DNA of 64,000 nt from Sinotaia quadrata (lineage: Eukaryota; Mollusca; Gastropoda; Architaenioglossa; Viviparidae). Both the position numbers and the translations under genes were made by a program. The notes under the pieces are model-generated. The model ran no database searches. It saw only the letters and a program-made list of their open reading frames with translations, and was not told where the DNA came from. Of the stretch, positions 35,401 through 47,018 are shown piece by piece. The DNA lies in assembly GCA_028829895.1 (NCBI GenBank), contig CM054179.1, forward strand, positions 104,405,375 through 104,469,374, written 5' to 3'. Numbering within the stretch: the first letter of the stretch is position 1; every line of letters begins with the position of its first letter.

Positions 35401-36013
35401 TCAACAAACAAAGGTGCATGTAAAACCAACCAGTTTCCCATTTTCCCAGAACCGGTTGTGACTGAATTCAATTTATAATTTTATTAATAAACATGAACCC
35501 GACACTTGGCTCTCGCCCCCCCCCCCTAAAATCTTTTCAGTGTGTGACACATCTCTGGGCACACTTCACTCGTTATGGTTATTATTTGTTAATTAATAAC
35601 ACATAACTAATAACAAGTGATTGAGAAAATTTATAGTTACTTATAATTCTCCCACAAGACCAACATGTCTTTCACTTAGCCAAGTGCAGGATAAGAAATA
35701 TAGCATCGATCAAAATGTACAAGTAATGTACTATGTAATCAAATTAGTGAACGTAGAAATAATGGTTCAATTACATAAATCATTCTCCAATTCAAATCAT
35801 AGATCAATGGCAAACGTGTATGAAATATTTCTAAGTGCATTTATTTCTTTATCAATCAGCTAACTTACCATAAGCTGGACTCGAGTTATGTCAAAGCGAA
35901 AGTGATATAGAATTTAGACTTTCTTCAACAAAATAACTTTCAGTCCATTCCCATTGGTTGAAGTTGTTATGAACATGTGTGAGACTATTAGTCAGAGAAA
36001 ACTATTCGTCCCG
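35401..36013. other. Unique DNA
   Basis: A C11 run at 35516-35526 is the only structure seen. An 80-codon frame at 35621-35863 has no recognisable domain. Confidence 0.4.
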
Positions 36014-36184
36014 TTGGAACTGGTTTGGATTGCATCAGTAAGTTCTAGCATATTCTCCAGCTGAGTAGTTTACTCCAACTCTGACACATAAAAATATCAT
36101 CATAAACAGTAGGGTCAAGTTGACACTTAACAATTTAAAGAACAATTAAAATTTAGAAATAAGGATAGGCAAATTTACTCTGCT
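36014..36184 (-). mobile_element. DR1 partial copy (reversed)
   Basis: The reverse complement matches the first 180 bp or so of DR1 copies A and B, from the GCAGAGTAAATTTGCC end to CAAACCAGTTCC. The fixed end lies at 36184. The other end stops where copy A is at about 10730, so about 0.64 kb of the full element is missing. Confidence 0.85.
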
Positions 36185-36187
36185 ACG

Positions 36188-36264
36188 CAGTACAACAGGT
36201 ATATTTTTTTGTCCTAACTATAAGCAGTACAATAGGTATAATGTTTTGTCCTAACTATAAGCAT
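36188..36264. repeat. ~38-bp tandem duplication abutting DR1
   Basis: GCAGTACAAYAGGTATA through TTTTGTCCTAACTATAA occurs twice (36188 and 36223), directly next to the fixed end of the reversed DR1 copy. Confidence 0.9.
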
Positions 36265-37032
36265 GTACTTTTTTTAAAAGCTAATACTTAGCGTACATGT
36301 CAAAGACCAAATGCATGCTGGTGGGCACTACCGAAACAGAAACAGTTCACTTTCGAACATTTACCATTATGAAATACTTGAATGGTCGATTTGATAGAAG
36401 TGATAAACAGTAAGGATTTCCGTAAAAGTAATACATATTCTGCCTAAATTGTGCTTTGTGTTATCTGTTTGAAGCAGCAATCTGTCAAAATGCACTTTCC
36501 TGTAAACAAGTTTTTTGAGACTTTGCGTACAGACTATAGGGAATGGTTGCTAAGTCTTTAATAAGCATTAACACGCAGCCGTCCCCTCCCTCCAACCTTG
36601 TTTTTATTTTATCACAAACGCTACGAGAAGGGGAACAGCTTTAAGGCTTTGGGATCACGTGTACAGAAATATCGGGACAGGGGATCTATGAGCTTTGTCC
36701 CCGAAAATCTAACTACCTGAAAATGCAGATTAATGGTACGAGCAAATATAATTTGACACTGAGATCAGTTGGTCTGAGCATTGTCGCTAGGAAGAACTGG
36801 TGTCAGCTCTCCGTTGATCGCTCGGGTACTTGTTACCCAGGCTGTCGGCAGGTTTTCGTATGAGTGTTTGATATCATTTAGAGTTATACTGTTAGAGCAT
36901 TGCTAGATCACTAGATACCTTGCTTGTTGTTTGATCAAAATTAGTCCGGATTCTCTGTCTGCCGTCTTTTCTCTCAATGGAGTTTGCTCTTGCAGAGAGA
37001 TAAAGACTATCCGAGACAGATATTGCCATCTT

Positions 37033-37036
<4 letters not shown>
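36265..37036. other. Unique DNA
   Basis: No array or gene signal seen. Confidence 0.4.
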
Positions 37037-37076
<40 letters not shown>

Positions 37077-37084
37077 CACACACG

Positions 37085-37134
<50 letters not shown>
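37037..37134. repeat. (CA)n microsatellite
   Basis: About 48 CA dinucleotides with three CGCA interruptions. Both strands give meaningless Thr/His or Cys/Val open frames. Confidence 0.97.
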
Positions 37135-37135
<1 letters not shown>

Positions 37136-38537
37136 TCGCACACATACACGTATACACGCACGATCAAATATCCACAAACACGCCCACATCAGTTCCTTAC
37201 GGCACTACACTTATTAAAGAATAATGAAAAGAATATTAATTAATAAAATGTTTAGCTAAACGGTATAATTTGCCCAGAACTCATCTGACAACGGGAATAG
37301 ACACATTTCATAATTATTGCAGGGTATTTTGCTTTGATTTTGGCTGGAGCAAAAGGACTTAATATGTTCTGTTTTTCTGGTGGATTCTGGAACAAAACGG
37401 CTGAAGAGCTTCGATACATTAGTTTGTTAAAGGGGCAAAGGTCTTAATGGAGATAACCCAGCAACGAAAAGCATCGCCATAAAACAGAGAAAGTCTCAGA
37501 GTCAAATTTCAACTCTGCAAAGAATGAATGAAAAGAATGAAAGAGAAGTAGATTGTACTCTTCTCTCAAGTAGGACTTGTGTAATTTGAAAACATAGCTG
37601 TGTAGTCATTATCCTGACAGAATACCCCCCCCCCCAAAAAAAAAAAAACCAACCCCACTTTGCTTTGAGTGATTGATACATGACAGAGGAAACAAACTAA
37701 ACACGATAACATGGAACTCCAAGTCAAGAATTGTGTTTGATCGATTAGGCCATCATTAGGGGAACAATTCCATTTGGCAAACACACACACACAAACACAC
37801 AAACCATTGCAAAGAAAACTAATTATTTTATTGCTTTAGAAGCGAAAGACGTTTAGGTAATAACGAGGGTAAAAAGAACTAAACAACCCACTCTCTCCCA
37901 AACAATGAACTTGAACATAAAAAGGTGCTGCCGACATTGTTTTCCCTTTTATGAATGGCCGACGCATTTCGGTAAGTGCTATTTTTAGTCTGCGCCCAGT
38001 GGTTAAATGGACGCCCGCAGGAAGTCCTGTTTCTACTCGTCGCCAATTGATCGGTCTGATAGACTAATGAAACACGATGGGTTTGTTAAACATGATGTTT
38101 TGTCTCACAAAAAATGAATGACCGGAGATAATAGTGGAGTAGGGTTTGGTAAAAACCGCTGCAAATGAGAAGTATCAAGCAAGGACAAGGTGCAATGTCT
38201 ACTATTATCTCGCTGCTCTGTAAGTTGAACTGTGGAAATGACACGTTACGGAAGATAATTGGTGGATCAATGTAGGTCAGCATTGCGCGCCAGAGAATTT
38301 CTATTTTAGCTCATGTATTCGCGATGTGTGTCCCTTAAATATAGTAACTTTAATTCATTCTAGATGTCAATGAAGGAATGAGTTTAAACAAAACAAGTCT
38401 GGGTACATTATTGCTAAAAAGCTTGGGTACATCTGTGGCCAAAATGTACTTGAATTTAAAACTGGGTGTGTAGCTGAATTATATGGGATATATTCTAGGA
38501 CAATTCTGGGTGGATAGACAGTTACGAATTTACAGAA
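37135..38537. other. Unique DNA
   Basis: It contains a C11A13 run (37625-37648) and a short CA run (37780-37802). No coding evidence. Confidence 0.45.
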
Positions 38538-38650
38538 CAGGGCTATGGAAACGGAGTCGTGGAGTCGGTTGTTTTTGAGAGGAGTCATGAGTCGGTAAAA
38601 TGTCCCGACTCCCCACTCCGACTTAACGAGACTTGAGGCCAAGGCAGAAC
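38538..38650 (+). mobile_element. hAT-like terminus, GAGTCGG type
   Basis: CAGGGCTATGGAAACGGAGTC is followed by repeated GGAGTCGG/GAGTCGG words and then the complement CCGACTCC..CCGACTT. From memory, hAT elements of many animals begin CAGGGCTGTGGAGTCGGAG and carry such paired GAGTCGG/CCGACTC subterminal repeats. The 8 bp before the CAG (TTACAGAA, 38530-38537) would be the target-site copy. No matching far end was found; CAGTCGGAGTCG at 39923-39934 may belong to the same element. Confidence 0.5.
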
Positions 38651-39186
38651 TAATTTTGAACCACGCCGGTTTAAAAAGTAAAATACTAAAAATATGAAAT
38701 AATTTCTGAAGGCAGTTGTTTATTATTAATTTAGTACTTTCTAAGCAACGGAAGTAAAAAATACTTTGAAGTGAGGTAAAAACAAAATAAAAATTTCATC
38801 TGTAGAAGTTCATATGAAAAGTATACAAGAAGAAAATGAGGCGATAGCTGGGTTGCTGTATGACAACATTCGATCACAAAATCTTCATCTTCGTTAACAG
38901 TAACTATGAAGATGAAGAATTTGAAAAATATCTAGACATCTAGACAGGATTGGTCATAAAATTTATCAAAATGTCGGCGCCTAAATCTGGAAAATTTCGG
39001 AGTACGAGAAACTCCATCATATCTAAGTGTAACTTCAAAAGAAATTTCCCAAGCACTGAAAGAGAATTTGATCGAACTTCTGAACTGAGCTCTAAAAATG
39101 TTTTTCCCTGCTTACCCCGAGATTATTCAAGAATGTCGCTTTGATTGTCATCCTACTCAAGTCACTGAGGAACCTTTGTTTTTTTG
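38651..39186. other. Spacer, possibly element interior
   Basis: Unique AT-rich sequence between the hAT-like terminus and the 34-bp array. A 64-codon frame at 38950-39144 has no recognisable transposase motif. Confidence 0.35.
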
Positions 39187-39452
39187 CCCTCAGAAATTAA
39201 ATCTGAACGTCTGTTTTTTGCCCTCAGAAATTAAATCCGAACGTTTGTTTTCTGCCCTCAAAAAATTAAATCCGAACGTTTGTTTTCTGCCCTCAAAAAA
39301 TTAAATCCGAACGTTTGTTTTCTGCCCTTAAAAATTAAATCCGAACGTTTGTTTTCTGCCCTCAAAAATTAAATCTGAACATTTGTTTTCTGCTCTCAAA
39401 AATTAAATCCGAACGTTTGTTTTCTGCCCTCAAAAATTAAATCTGAATTGAG
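39187..39452. repeat. 34-bp minisatellite, about 8 copies
   Basis: Units of CCCTCAAAAATTAAATCCGA plus ACGTTTGTTTTCTG, with early copies reading CAGAAATTAAATCTGAACG. The period is 33-35 bp because an A-run varies. Confidence 0.95.
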
Positions 39453-39594
39453 AGCAGCAACGAAGCTGGACCTTTTTCAAGATATAATTTTTTGTAAAAG
39501 AACCAATTCAATTTAGATAAACATTATATAGTTTGAGGGGTTTTTTGGTACTAAAGTAATTATATGATTGAAAAATAGTTTAAAAATAAAATTT

Positions 39595-39922
39595 AAGTAA
39601 ATAATTTTATGCCGTACGATATTGGTAATAAATTTAAGTCAGTAATTTCATGCCGCATGATATTGGTAATAAATTTAAGTCAGTAATTTTATGCCGCATG
39701 ATATTGGTAATAAATTTAAGTAAGTAATTTTATGCCGTATGATATTGGTAATAAATTTAAGTAAGTAATTTTATGCCGTATGATATATTTAATAAATTTA
39801 AGTAAGTAATTTTATGCCGTATGATATTGGTAATAAATTTAAGTAAGTAATTTTATGCCGTATGATATTGGTAATAAATTTAAGTAAGTAATTTTATGCC
39901 ATCTGATATTGGTAATAAACTA
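39595..39922. repeat. 41-bp minisatellite, 8 copies
   Basis: Units start at 39595, 39636, 39677, 39718, 39759, 39800, 39841 and 39882 (AAGTAAGTAATTTTATGCCG plus TATGATATTGGTAATAAATT). The spacing is exact. The last unit leads straight into CAGTCGGAGTCG. Confidence 0.96.
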
Positions 39923-39934
39923 CAGTCGGAGTCG

Positions 39935-40320
39935 AAAATTTATGGCTGACTACCAACATCCGGGTATAGAAGGTAATTCTGACTGCATATAAATTTATAA
40001 CTGGCATTTCGGGATGAATTAAGAAAGCAATTCTGGATACATATCGGGTGATTCTGAGTGTATTTGAAGGCGAACATGTGTACATAACAGGTAATTCTGA
40101 GTGCATTCAGGGCAATTCTGGGCTTTAAAATGGCAATTGAGGATGTATTATTGCGAACTGCTATGTAAATTAGGAAAATTCTGGATGTATGTCTAGGCGA
40201 ATCTGTGTGCATAATTGATAATTCTGTGTGCATTCAGGTTTTTAAAATGGCAGTTGAGGATGAATTATTGCGAACTGCTACGTGTATAAGGAAAATTCTG
40301 AGTTTTTAAAACGGCAGTGT
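39935..40320. repeat. Diverged 29- and 117-bp repeats
   Basis: AAAATGGCARTTGAGGATG through TTATTGCGAACTGCTA occurs at about 40127 and 40244 (117 bp apart). Finer GGTAATTCTGAGTGCAT-type words of about 29 bp recur through the whole block. Confidence 0.8.
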
Positions 40321-40570
40321 GTGTTTGTTGTGATTTTCTCTCACGATAAAAATTAGATCTATCTATATCGTGACTTTGTCAGTGACATGATCAAAATATG
40401 TCTGTCTTTGTTGTAACTTTCTCAGTGTCACCATTAACAATAAGTTAGTCATTTTTGCAAATCTCTGTTTCGTGGTGAAAATGTTTCTTTTCTGCAAATC
40501 TCTCAAGTCTCATGTCAAAGCGTTTCTGTCTATTTTGCAAATCTATTTCATGATCAAAATATTTTTGTCT
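40321..40570. repeat. Diverged repeats next to DR1
   Basis: TTTGCAAATCTCT, CATGATCAAAAT and TTTCTGTCT words recur two or three times (40380-40570). This is an old array ending at the DR1 fragment. Confidence 0.5.
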
Positions 40571-40698
40571 GTGGCAGAATAAATTTGCCTGTCCCTATTT
40601 CTAAACTTAATTGTAATATAAGTTGTTAAACTGTCAAAGTGACTTGACCTTGGGCAGTCCTTATGATGGCATGTTTTGTAAGTGTTGGAGTAAACAAC
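40571..40698 (+). mobile_element. DR1 partial copy
   Basis: It begins GTGGCAGAATAAATTTGCC exactly like the full copies and follows them to GTGTTGGAGTAAACAAC, then stops. This is a 128-bp fragment from the fixed end. Confidence 0.87.
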
Positions 40699-40702
40699 GA
40701 TA

Positions 40703-40870
40703 CGTGATAAAACCAACTGAATCACACGACACGTCATAATTATATATACCAACTGAATCACACGACACGCGTCATAATTATATATACCAACTGAATCACA
40801 CATGTCATACATACGAACTAAATCACATAACAAATCGCAATTGTATACTCCAGATGAATCAAACGAGGTA
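40703..40870. repeat. 37-39-bp minisatellite, about 4 copies
   Basis: CCAACTGAATCACACGACAC starts at 40712 and 40749, with variants at 40788 and about 40815-40850. Each is followed by GTCATAATTATATATA. It starts within 5 bp of the broken DR1 end. Confidence 0.9.
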
Positions 40871-42205
40871 AGTCATATAACAAAGGTTCCACCCGACGTA
40901 AGCTTTAACTGAACTATACACGAGAGAAATTGATTTCAGTTGACTTGATACATTTACTACTGTGATTAATTCCCTTTAGTTATGGCCACTAGCATCAACT
41001 GTACACAAGAAAATAAAACTATCACTTTGCTGCTACTTACAAATATCTTACTGAAATTTTAGCACATACTTAAAACAAGTAGGTTTCCCCCCAAAAAAAA
41101 GAACCTAAACCCCCCCCCCCCACAACCATGTTTCTTTCTTCCTTCATTCTTTCTTAAATGTTATTCACATGATTCGTCTGACCTTTGCAAAAACAACTTT
41201 GTCTAGAAATCCCCTCCCATCCTCTCTGCTTTTCTCCCTCTTTCTCATACACGCGCACACAAACTTCATACTCAATTCGAAATGAAAAGCAAATAAATTT
41301 TAATGTCTATAGCTTACTTATGGTGGTCTGATTTATTGCTATAAACACCGGAGCTATAAAGAATCTCCCACTGTTGCTGTGTGGATAATGTCTTTCCGCG
41401 TGTAAGGTCTTCCAAGGTCTTGGGTTTGCGAAAACTGCCCCTGTGACCCCTAGTGATCCCTGCACTGCAATCACTCTTTGGCAGCTGATTTCTGTTTAAC
41501 GATGGTGTTGTGCGGAGCGTCTTTGAACCCCAGGGGCTGCCGCTGACAGGCCAGCGGAAATTAGGTAAGGACCATCTCAGTAGGGGAACGAAAGGGGAGA
41601 GAAAGGAGATGGGGAAACATAAAGGGGTGGTGAGTTGAACATGATTAAAGCGAGGCATACCTTATTTTGTTCCAATAGTTTGTTGGCATTAGTCATGGAG
41701 TGTCTTGGATGTTTGCGTGCTCTATTTTGCCCTTCAGAAAACAAATAAATTATTGTCTTCAATTTATATTGATGTTATCTTCAACACGATGCTTTTTGCG
41801 TATTAATACATTAGTGTCTTAGTGACACTGATGTATTGTGACACAGCCATTCACTGTGATACGCCTGGGAGTTTGTGTGACACAAACAATGCGAGTGATT
41901 TCTTAGTTTATTATTTAAGAGAAAATGGATGATTTTGAAAAAGAGGATGATGTTGCATTGCATTAAGCTTATTACAGGCGTTTATATCTGCAGAAGGTTA
42001 AAAGTGGAATTGTTGTTGAGGTAAGTGTAGAGACGTGTACTATAAAATGGTTTTGAATGCTTGGGGAGGTCATAGAACAATGGCTTGATAAACGGATTTG
42101 TTTATACTTTCATGTCGAATTTCTTGGCTGTCATTGTTGAGGCCTGTCGCCATTCATATCTTTTTGTTATTTGCATTCTGTGTATGCCTAGTTTCTCTTT
42201 TGCTT
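40871..42205. other. Unique DNA
   Basis: It contains a C6A8 run followed by a C12 run (41085-41121). A GC-richer part at 41350-41580 carries open frames on both strands, including a 114-codon minus-strand frame (41314-41658), with a consensus-like donor AGGTAAGG at 41561-41568 on the plus strand. No domain is recognised. Confidence 0.4.
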
Positions 42206-42497
42206 TTGTGACTTGTTTGTTATCCACATCCCCTGTGTCTAAATGTGACTTGGTTATCCACATCCCCCTGTGTCTAATTGTAACTTGTTTGTTATCCACA
42301 TCCACCTGTGTCTAAATGTGACTTGTTTGTTATCCACATCCCCCTGTGTCTAAATGTGACTTGTTTGTTATCCACATCCTCCTGTGTCTAATTGTGACTT
42401 GTTTGTTATCCACATCCCCTGTGTCTAATTGTGACTTGTTTGTTATCCACATCCCCTGTGTCTAATTGTGACTTGTTTGTTATCCACATCCCCTGTG
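42206..42497. repeat. 37-bp minisatellite, about 8 copies
   Basis: GTTATCCACATCCCCTGTGT followed by CTAAATGTGACTTGTTT (variant CTAATTGTGACTTGTTT). Period 37-38 because of a C4/C5 polymorphism; one shortened unit near 42250. Confidence 0.95.
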
Positions 42498-42539
42498 AAA
42501 GCTGCGTTTCTCTTTTGCCTTTTTAAATTTTTAAATTAA

Positions 42540-42665
42540 AAAAATATATTCACATTTCTTGTATCTAATTTAATGACTCTTTTCTCTTGCTTTTGTGATT
42601 TCTTTTGTTTATTCACACTTCCTGTGTCTAATTTAATGACTCTTTTCTCTTTCTGCTTTTGTGAT
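42540..42665. repeat. ~62-bp tandem duplication
   Basis: TATTCACA through CTAATTTAATGACTCTTTTC and TGCTTTTGTGAT occurs twice (42548 and 42610). It shares its CACNTCCTGTGTCTAAT core with the adjacent 37-bp array, so it is probably a diverged offshoot. Confidence 0.88.
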
Positions 42666-43995
42666 ATTCTGTTATGCCAATTCTATCCTGTAATATTTTC
42701 TTGCACTCTGCCAGACTTTTGTGTCCTATGTTAAAATTCTTTACTCTCCGTTTGTTTCAAAGTTAACACAACTCATCTCTTTCTAGTAGATAACTTTTCT
42801 TTAATCATTTTTCTTCTCTGTCAAATTGTCTGATAGTTCAGGACGTCTTTTCCAGCCATCTTTAAAAAACATATCTTGCTGACAATTCTTTCGTTACGTA
42901 TTCCTTCTCATCTTGTCGCTTAATCCTGCCCTTTCCTCCCAGCTGTTCTATGTCTTGTTTTTTTTTTTCTTTCTTTTCTTCTCATCCCGTCTCTGTCCAT
43001 TGCTCCTATCCGCTGTCTTTCATCGAACATTTTTATTTTATTTCCTGCTCTCCATCTTTATTACCGTATTTCCTGTCCTGCACTTTCAGCTCGAATATCA
43101 ACGAAAATGTCCGCCCCCCCCCCCTCCCCTCACCCATCACTTTGTCAGCTCGAGGTCAGACTTTGCCTGTCCAATTAGCAACGTGACGGCAAAGCGCAGG
43201 GCAACTGCTGTGCGCACTTTGACGAATCAACGCCACTGTATGCTTGCCAAGTTGTCGGTGTTGTCTTTTTCCATCCTTGTACACCCCCCTCCTCTTACCA
43301 GCGCCCCGTTGCGTGCTCGTCTGCGTCCGTTAGGAAACGCGCTGTTGGTGCACGTCAAGGAATGGAAGGAAGGGGGTTTTGTGTAGCTTTAGTTTTAATA
43401 TAAAAAAAAAGAATTATAAATAATCAGCAACAAAGCAGAAAGAAAAACTTTAGACTGGCAGAAAAAAGTTCTGATTAAGAAGAGGGCTGGGAAAGGAAAG
43501 AGAAGAAGAAAGAAAAACAAAGACTGGACTGCTTTCAAGATCGTCATAACACACACATACATACACATGCACGCATAAAAGAGGATGTACCGCACACGCA
43601 CACCCCCGAACGCCTCTAAGCACGTTATCATATGTAAGTACGTCATTCCCCTTTCCAAGATTGTCTGACTCATAAGGTGCATTCCAATTAATAAGTATAA
43701 TAATATTGAAAATCTATTATTTTTGTATATTAGTACATACACATTTACTTAGATTAAAATGGAGTTTATAACAAATTTAATAGCAATAGAAAATGTTAAA
43801 TAAATTTTAAAACTTGAATAAAAGTAGTTTTATTTATGTTCATAACCAATTACTTAGACTAAAGTTCCACAGATAAAAAGTGACATATTTAATTTTAATT
43901 TAAATTTAATCTGTGACATGCAATAAAGTGTGATGTCCTGTAGGATGTACAATCTGTAGAATTGTAATTAGTAGAAAGATCAATATTCCAACAGT
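42666..43995. other. Unique DNA
   Basis: The plus strand is pyrimidine-rich at 42900-43140, with a C11 run at 43114-43124. The 157-codon frame at 42913-43386 begins Phe/Ser/Leu-rich over the pyrimidine tract and ends in CpG-richer sequence. I recognise no domain and judge it compositional. Confidence 0.45.
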
Positions 43996-44077
43996 TTGAG
44001 TCTGTGGCCCCAAATTCTACCCTTCCCCACCCCCGAAACCCTCAAATCCCCTCCCCGCCTCCGGCTGAGAACCCCTG
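43996..44077 (-). mobile_element. hAT-like terminus
   Basis: On the minus strand 44077 reads inward CAGGGGTTCTCAGCCGGAGG, the typical CAGNGGTTCTCA start of hAT elements, followed by G-rich subterminal sequence. The adjacent 8 bp CTCTAGCA (44078-44085) fits the NTCTAGNN-like target preference of Buster-type hATs. The opposite end was not found within 300 bp, so the element may be truncated. Confidence 0.5.
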
Positions 44078-44085
44078 CTCTAGCA

Positions 44086-44799
44086 CTTGAAATTCTAAAA
44101 TAGATAAAATAGTTTTAATAATTCATTCCAGTTTATGACATTTTCATAATCTCTGAGACGATATTTTTTTTTATAACGAACAGTCACTTCTACCGCCCTT
44201 GACATGGACAATGATGGCTGCTGAGGTAGCTGACCTCTATAAATTTAGGAACAATGGGGTTACGTCCCTCTATTCACAAAATACTGTCTGGCTCATGTAC
44301 GAGTGTATAATATATTGTTTTATATACGTATTATTGACTGGTAGATATGTGCTGTACATCAGAATAATAAATTTTGAAGTGCATCCCATCTTTTCTTTAC
44401 CGCTTTTGCGCCCACAAGTTCTGTAAAAACCGAAACCTTGAACACACGTCCACAAGACCACACCAGAGGAAATAAATCTCCTCAGCGAATAGCAACCACA
44501 CAGTAGGGGAGCTCCAAGAGTAACAGCACAGAAACAACAAATGAAACCATCACGAGCCGCTTAGCGCCCTATCCGTTGTTGATACACCGACAACCATTTG
44601 GCGTTCCTACCCCTCAATTCTCAGATACGTCAAGGTGGCAGACATCTGCAAAACCAATAACCTGACTTAAAGAGCTGCTGGCTCTCCAACGGGGGACCAA
44701 AAACAGGCAGGACCAGCAGAGAGCAGGCTTGATGAACACGCCATCCCAGTATTTTATTTTCTTAAAGGTTTTCTTTTTATTGTTGACAGAGATAAGAGT
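44086..44799. other. Unique DNA
   Basis: No supported gene. A 75-codon frame (44199-44426) is hydrophobic in its middle but unrecognised. Confidence 0.4.
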
Positions 44800-44945
<146 letters not shown>

Positions 44946-45778
44946 TTTTTTTCTTTCAACCTTTGTTTCTCATTTAACTTTACATGAGCTGTGAATCTAA
45001 TATATATATATAAAATTCTAGACAGCGATCTTAGAGTCTTTATCCAATTTTAATCAAGGGAGGTAAGGAGGACACTCACAAACCATTGTTGTTTTCAAAT
45101 TAATATTGTTTATTTGTTTTAGTGTGTATGCGAACAATAAAATATTTTTTAATTGTTCCTACAAGGTATTCAATCAATTTGAGCTTCTTAGATATTTGAC
45201 ATATCTTAAATGTGAACACATATCTTTACCTCTTGATTGGGCTTTTGCGCCTGATATATTATTAGCGGTCTTTTAAACCAAATGAACCAAAAACGAGGCC
45301 AAACGAAATACTGATCAAACAAACGAATCAAGCAAATTAATGACCCAATGAGTTAATAAACTAAAAGCTACTGAAAAAACATCAAGTAGTCAGTGACAAT
45401 ACGCTGTAATTGATAAATTCTTAAATGTAAGGGATGGGAGATAAATGTGAGAGAGAAAGAGAAGGATGAAGGATTAGAGAGAGAGATTAATAAAATGAAT
45501 AAAACATAAATATCAGAGAGGAAGAGAGATGAAAAGAGAGATGTTTGATGTTTTCTCTGTCTCTCTCTGTGTCTCTATTCACTGAGTAAATCTCCAGATG
45601 GGTCTTGATAGGTATAGCTAAGTGTACATGAAGGTTAGAAGTGTAAAAGAAGTGAAAAAGAGGCGTGGTCTTAATTAGCATATTTAACAAGACTCGTAAT
45701 GCCTGCGCGTCAAGTAGTGAAAGATAACAGTTCTGTGTGTTTTCTTTTCCAGCTGCTCTGCATGCGGCTTTGAGCACA
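44946..45778. other. Unique DNA
   Basis: Purine-rich GAGAGA/AGAGAGG words near 45450-45535 and TCTCTCTGT near 45555-45575. No gene supported. Confidence 0.4.
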
Positions 45779-45789
45779 TGTGTCTCTGT

Positions 45790-45846
<57 letters not shown>
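45779..45846. repeat. (GT)n(GA)n compound microsatellite
   Basis: TGTCTCTGTCTC leads into about 12 GT and then about 14 GA dinucleotides. Confidence 0.96.
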
Positions 45847-45933
45847 TGTATGCACCTTGCTTGACCTTCTATCATGTACAGCTGAAAGGGGCACTTGACA
45901 GGGCGTGGGACGGCACTGACAAACAGAATCCGA

Positions 45934-46262
45934 TTGATTAACACCACTCATAGATCTGAGTAGGGTTCTGTTGATTGACATCATACAAAAATCTGAATAG
46001 ATTCTGTTGATTGACACCCCTCAAAGATCTGAGTACAATCGTGCTGATTGACATCACACAAAGATCTGAGTACAGTCGTGCTGATTGACATCACACAAAG
46101 ATCTGAGTACAGTTGTGCTGATTGACATCACACAAAGATCTGAGTACAGTCGTGCTGATTGACATCACACAAAGATCTGAGTACAGTTGTGCTGATTGAC
46201 ATCACACAAAGATCTGAGTACAGTCGTGCTGATTGACATCACACAAAGATCTGAGTACAGTG
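45934..46262. repeat. 37-bp minisatellite with 74-bp higher order
   Basis: GATTGACATCACACAAAGAT plus CTGAGTACAGTYGTGCT. Regular units start at 46046, 46083, 46120, 46157, 46194 and 46231; diverged units precede them. The Y position alternates C,T,C,T,C along consecutive regular units, showing a 74-bp dimer. Confidence 0.96.
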
Positions 46263-46946
46263 CGAACACGTAACAAGATGTTTTATAAAATCAATCTCCT
46301 CAGACATTACCATAAATGTAAAAGAAAAGAAAAAGAAAACACAAAATCGTATTCACATCACATGAACCGAGTCAAAGATGTTTCTTGTTTCTTTTTCGAG
46401 TATAACATTTATTAAATGAAACCGTTTTCTATTTACTCAGTGCTATTTTTAATACTTTATAGACCATCCTTTTTCTTCAAATAACATTTATTTTTGTATA
46501 AACAAGATACAGACGGACAAACGCATGGATGATCATTTACGCTATCTTACTGTACTTAATGAGATTGACACTTATCTATCTAATTAAGAATCATTTAAAT
46601 TCTGAAAGTTCCATTTTTAATTTTATAAACACCTTGACCTATCTCAATTTAAGTAGCGCCTCCAAATCAAACAAACAACAAATCAAAACAGCAACAAAAC
46701 CCCAACATAACAATACAAAACAATATAAAACGATCACAAGTGCAACATAAGTAAAAATTATATACACAAACGATAGTTCTAGATTTCTTTCCTAAGCATT
46801 ATTTCTTTTTTGGTAGAAAATAAAAGAATAATTAGTTAGGCAAAGCGAGATTGGATAAACATGGATGTTTGTAAGTTTTAATTTAATTTAAATTAAATTA
46901 TTGTTTTTGGTTTGAACACAGATTGAGCCTGAAAGACTTCATAAAC
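46263..46946. other. AT-rich unique DNA
   Basis: Nothing recognisable. ACAACAAATCAAAACAGCAA-type simple sequence lies near 46670-46720. Confidence 0.4.
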
Positions 46947-47018
46947 TGTTTGCGGTCAAGTCATTATTTCCCGTCTACTGTTTGCAGTCAAGTTAAGTCA
47001 TTATTTCCCGTCAACTGC
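46947..47018. repeat. ~36-bp tandem duplication
   Basis: ACTGTTTGCRGTCAAGT through CATTATTTCCCGTC occurs twice; the second copy carries a 5-bp insertion (TAAGT duplicated). Confidence 0.88.

Noticed and set aside
37037..37134. Thr/His- and Cys/Val-repeat proteins
   Set aside because: Translation of a (CA)n microsatellite.
42913..43386. 157-codon plus-strand frame
   Set aside because: Begins in a pyrimidine-rich tract giving Phe/Ser/Leu and contains a C11 run giving Pro; no domain recognised.
43970..43995. CAGTTTGAGTCTGTGGCCCC as the left end of the 44077 hAT-like element
   Set aside because: The 8 bp before it (TATTCCAA) do not match CTCTAGCA and the first bases do not pair with the right end.
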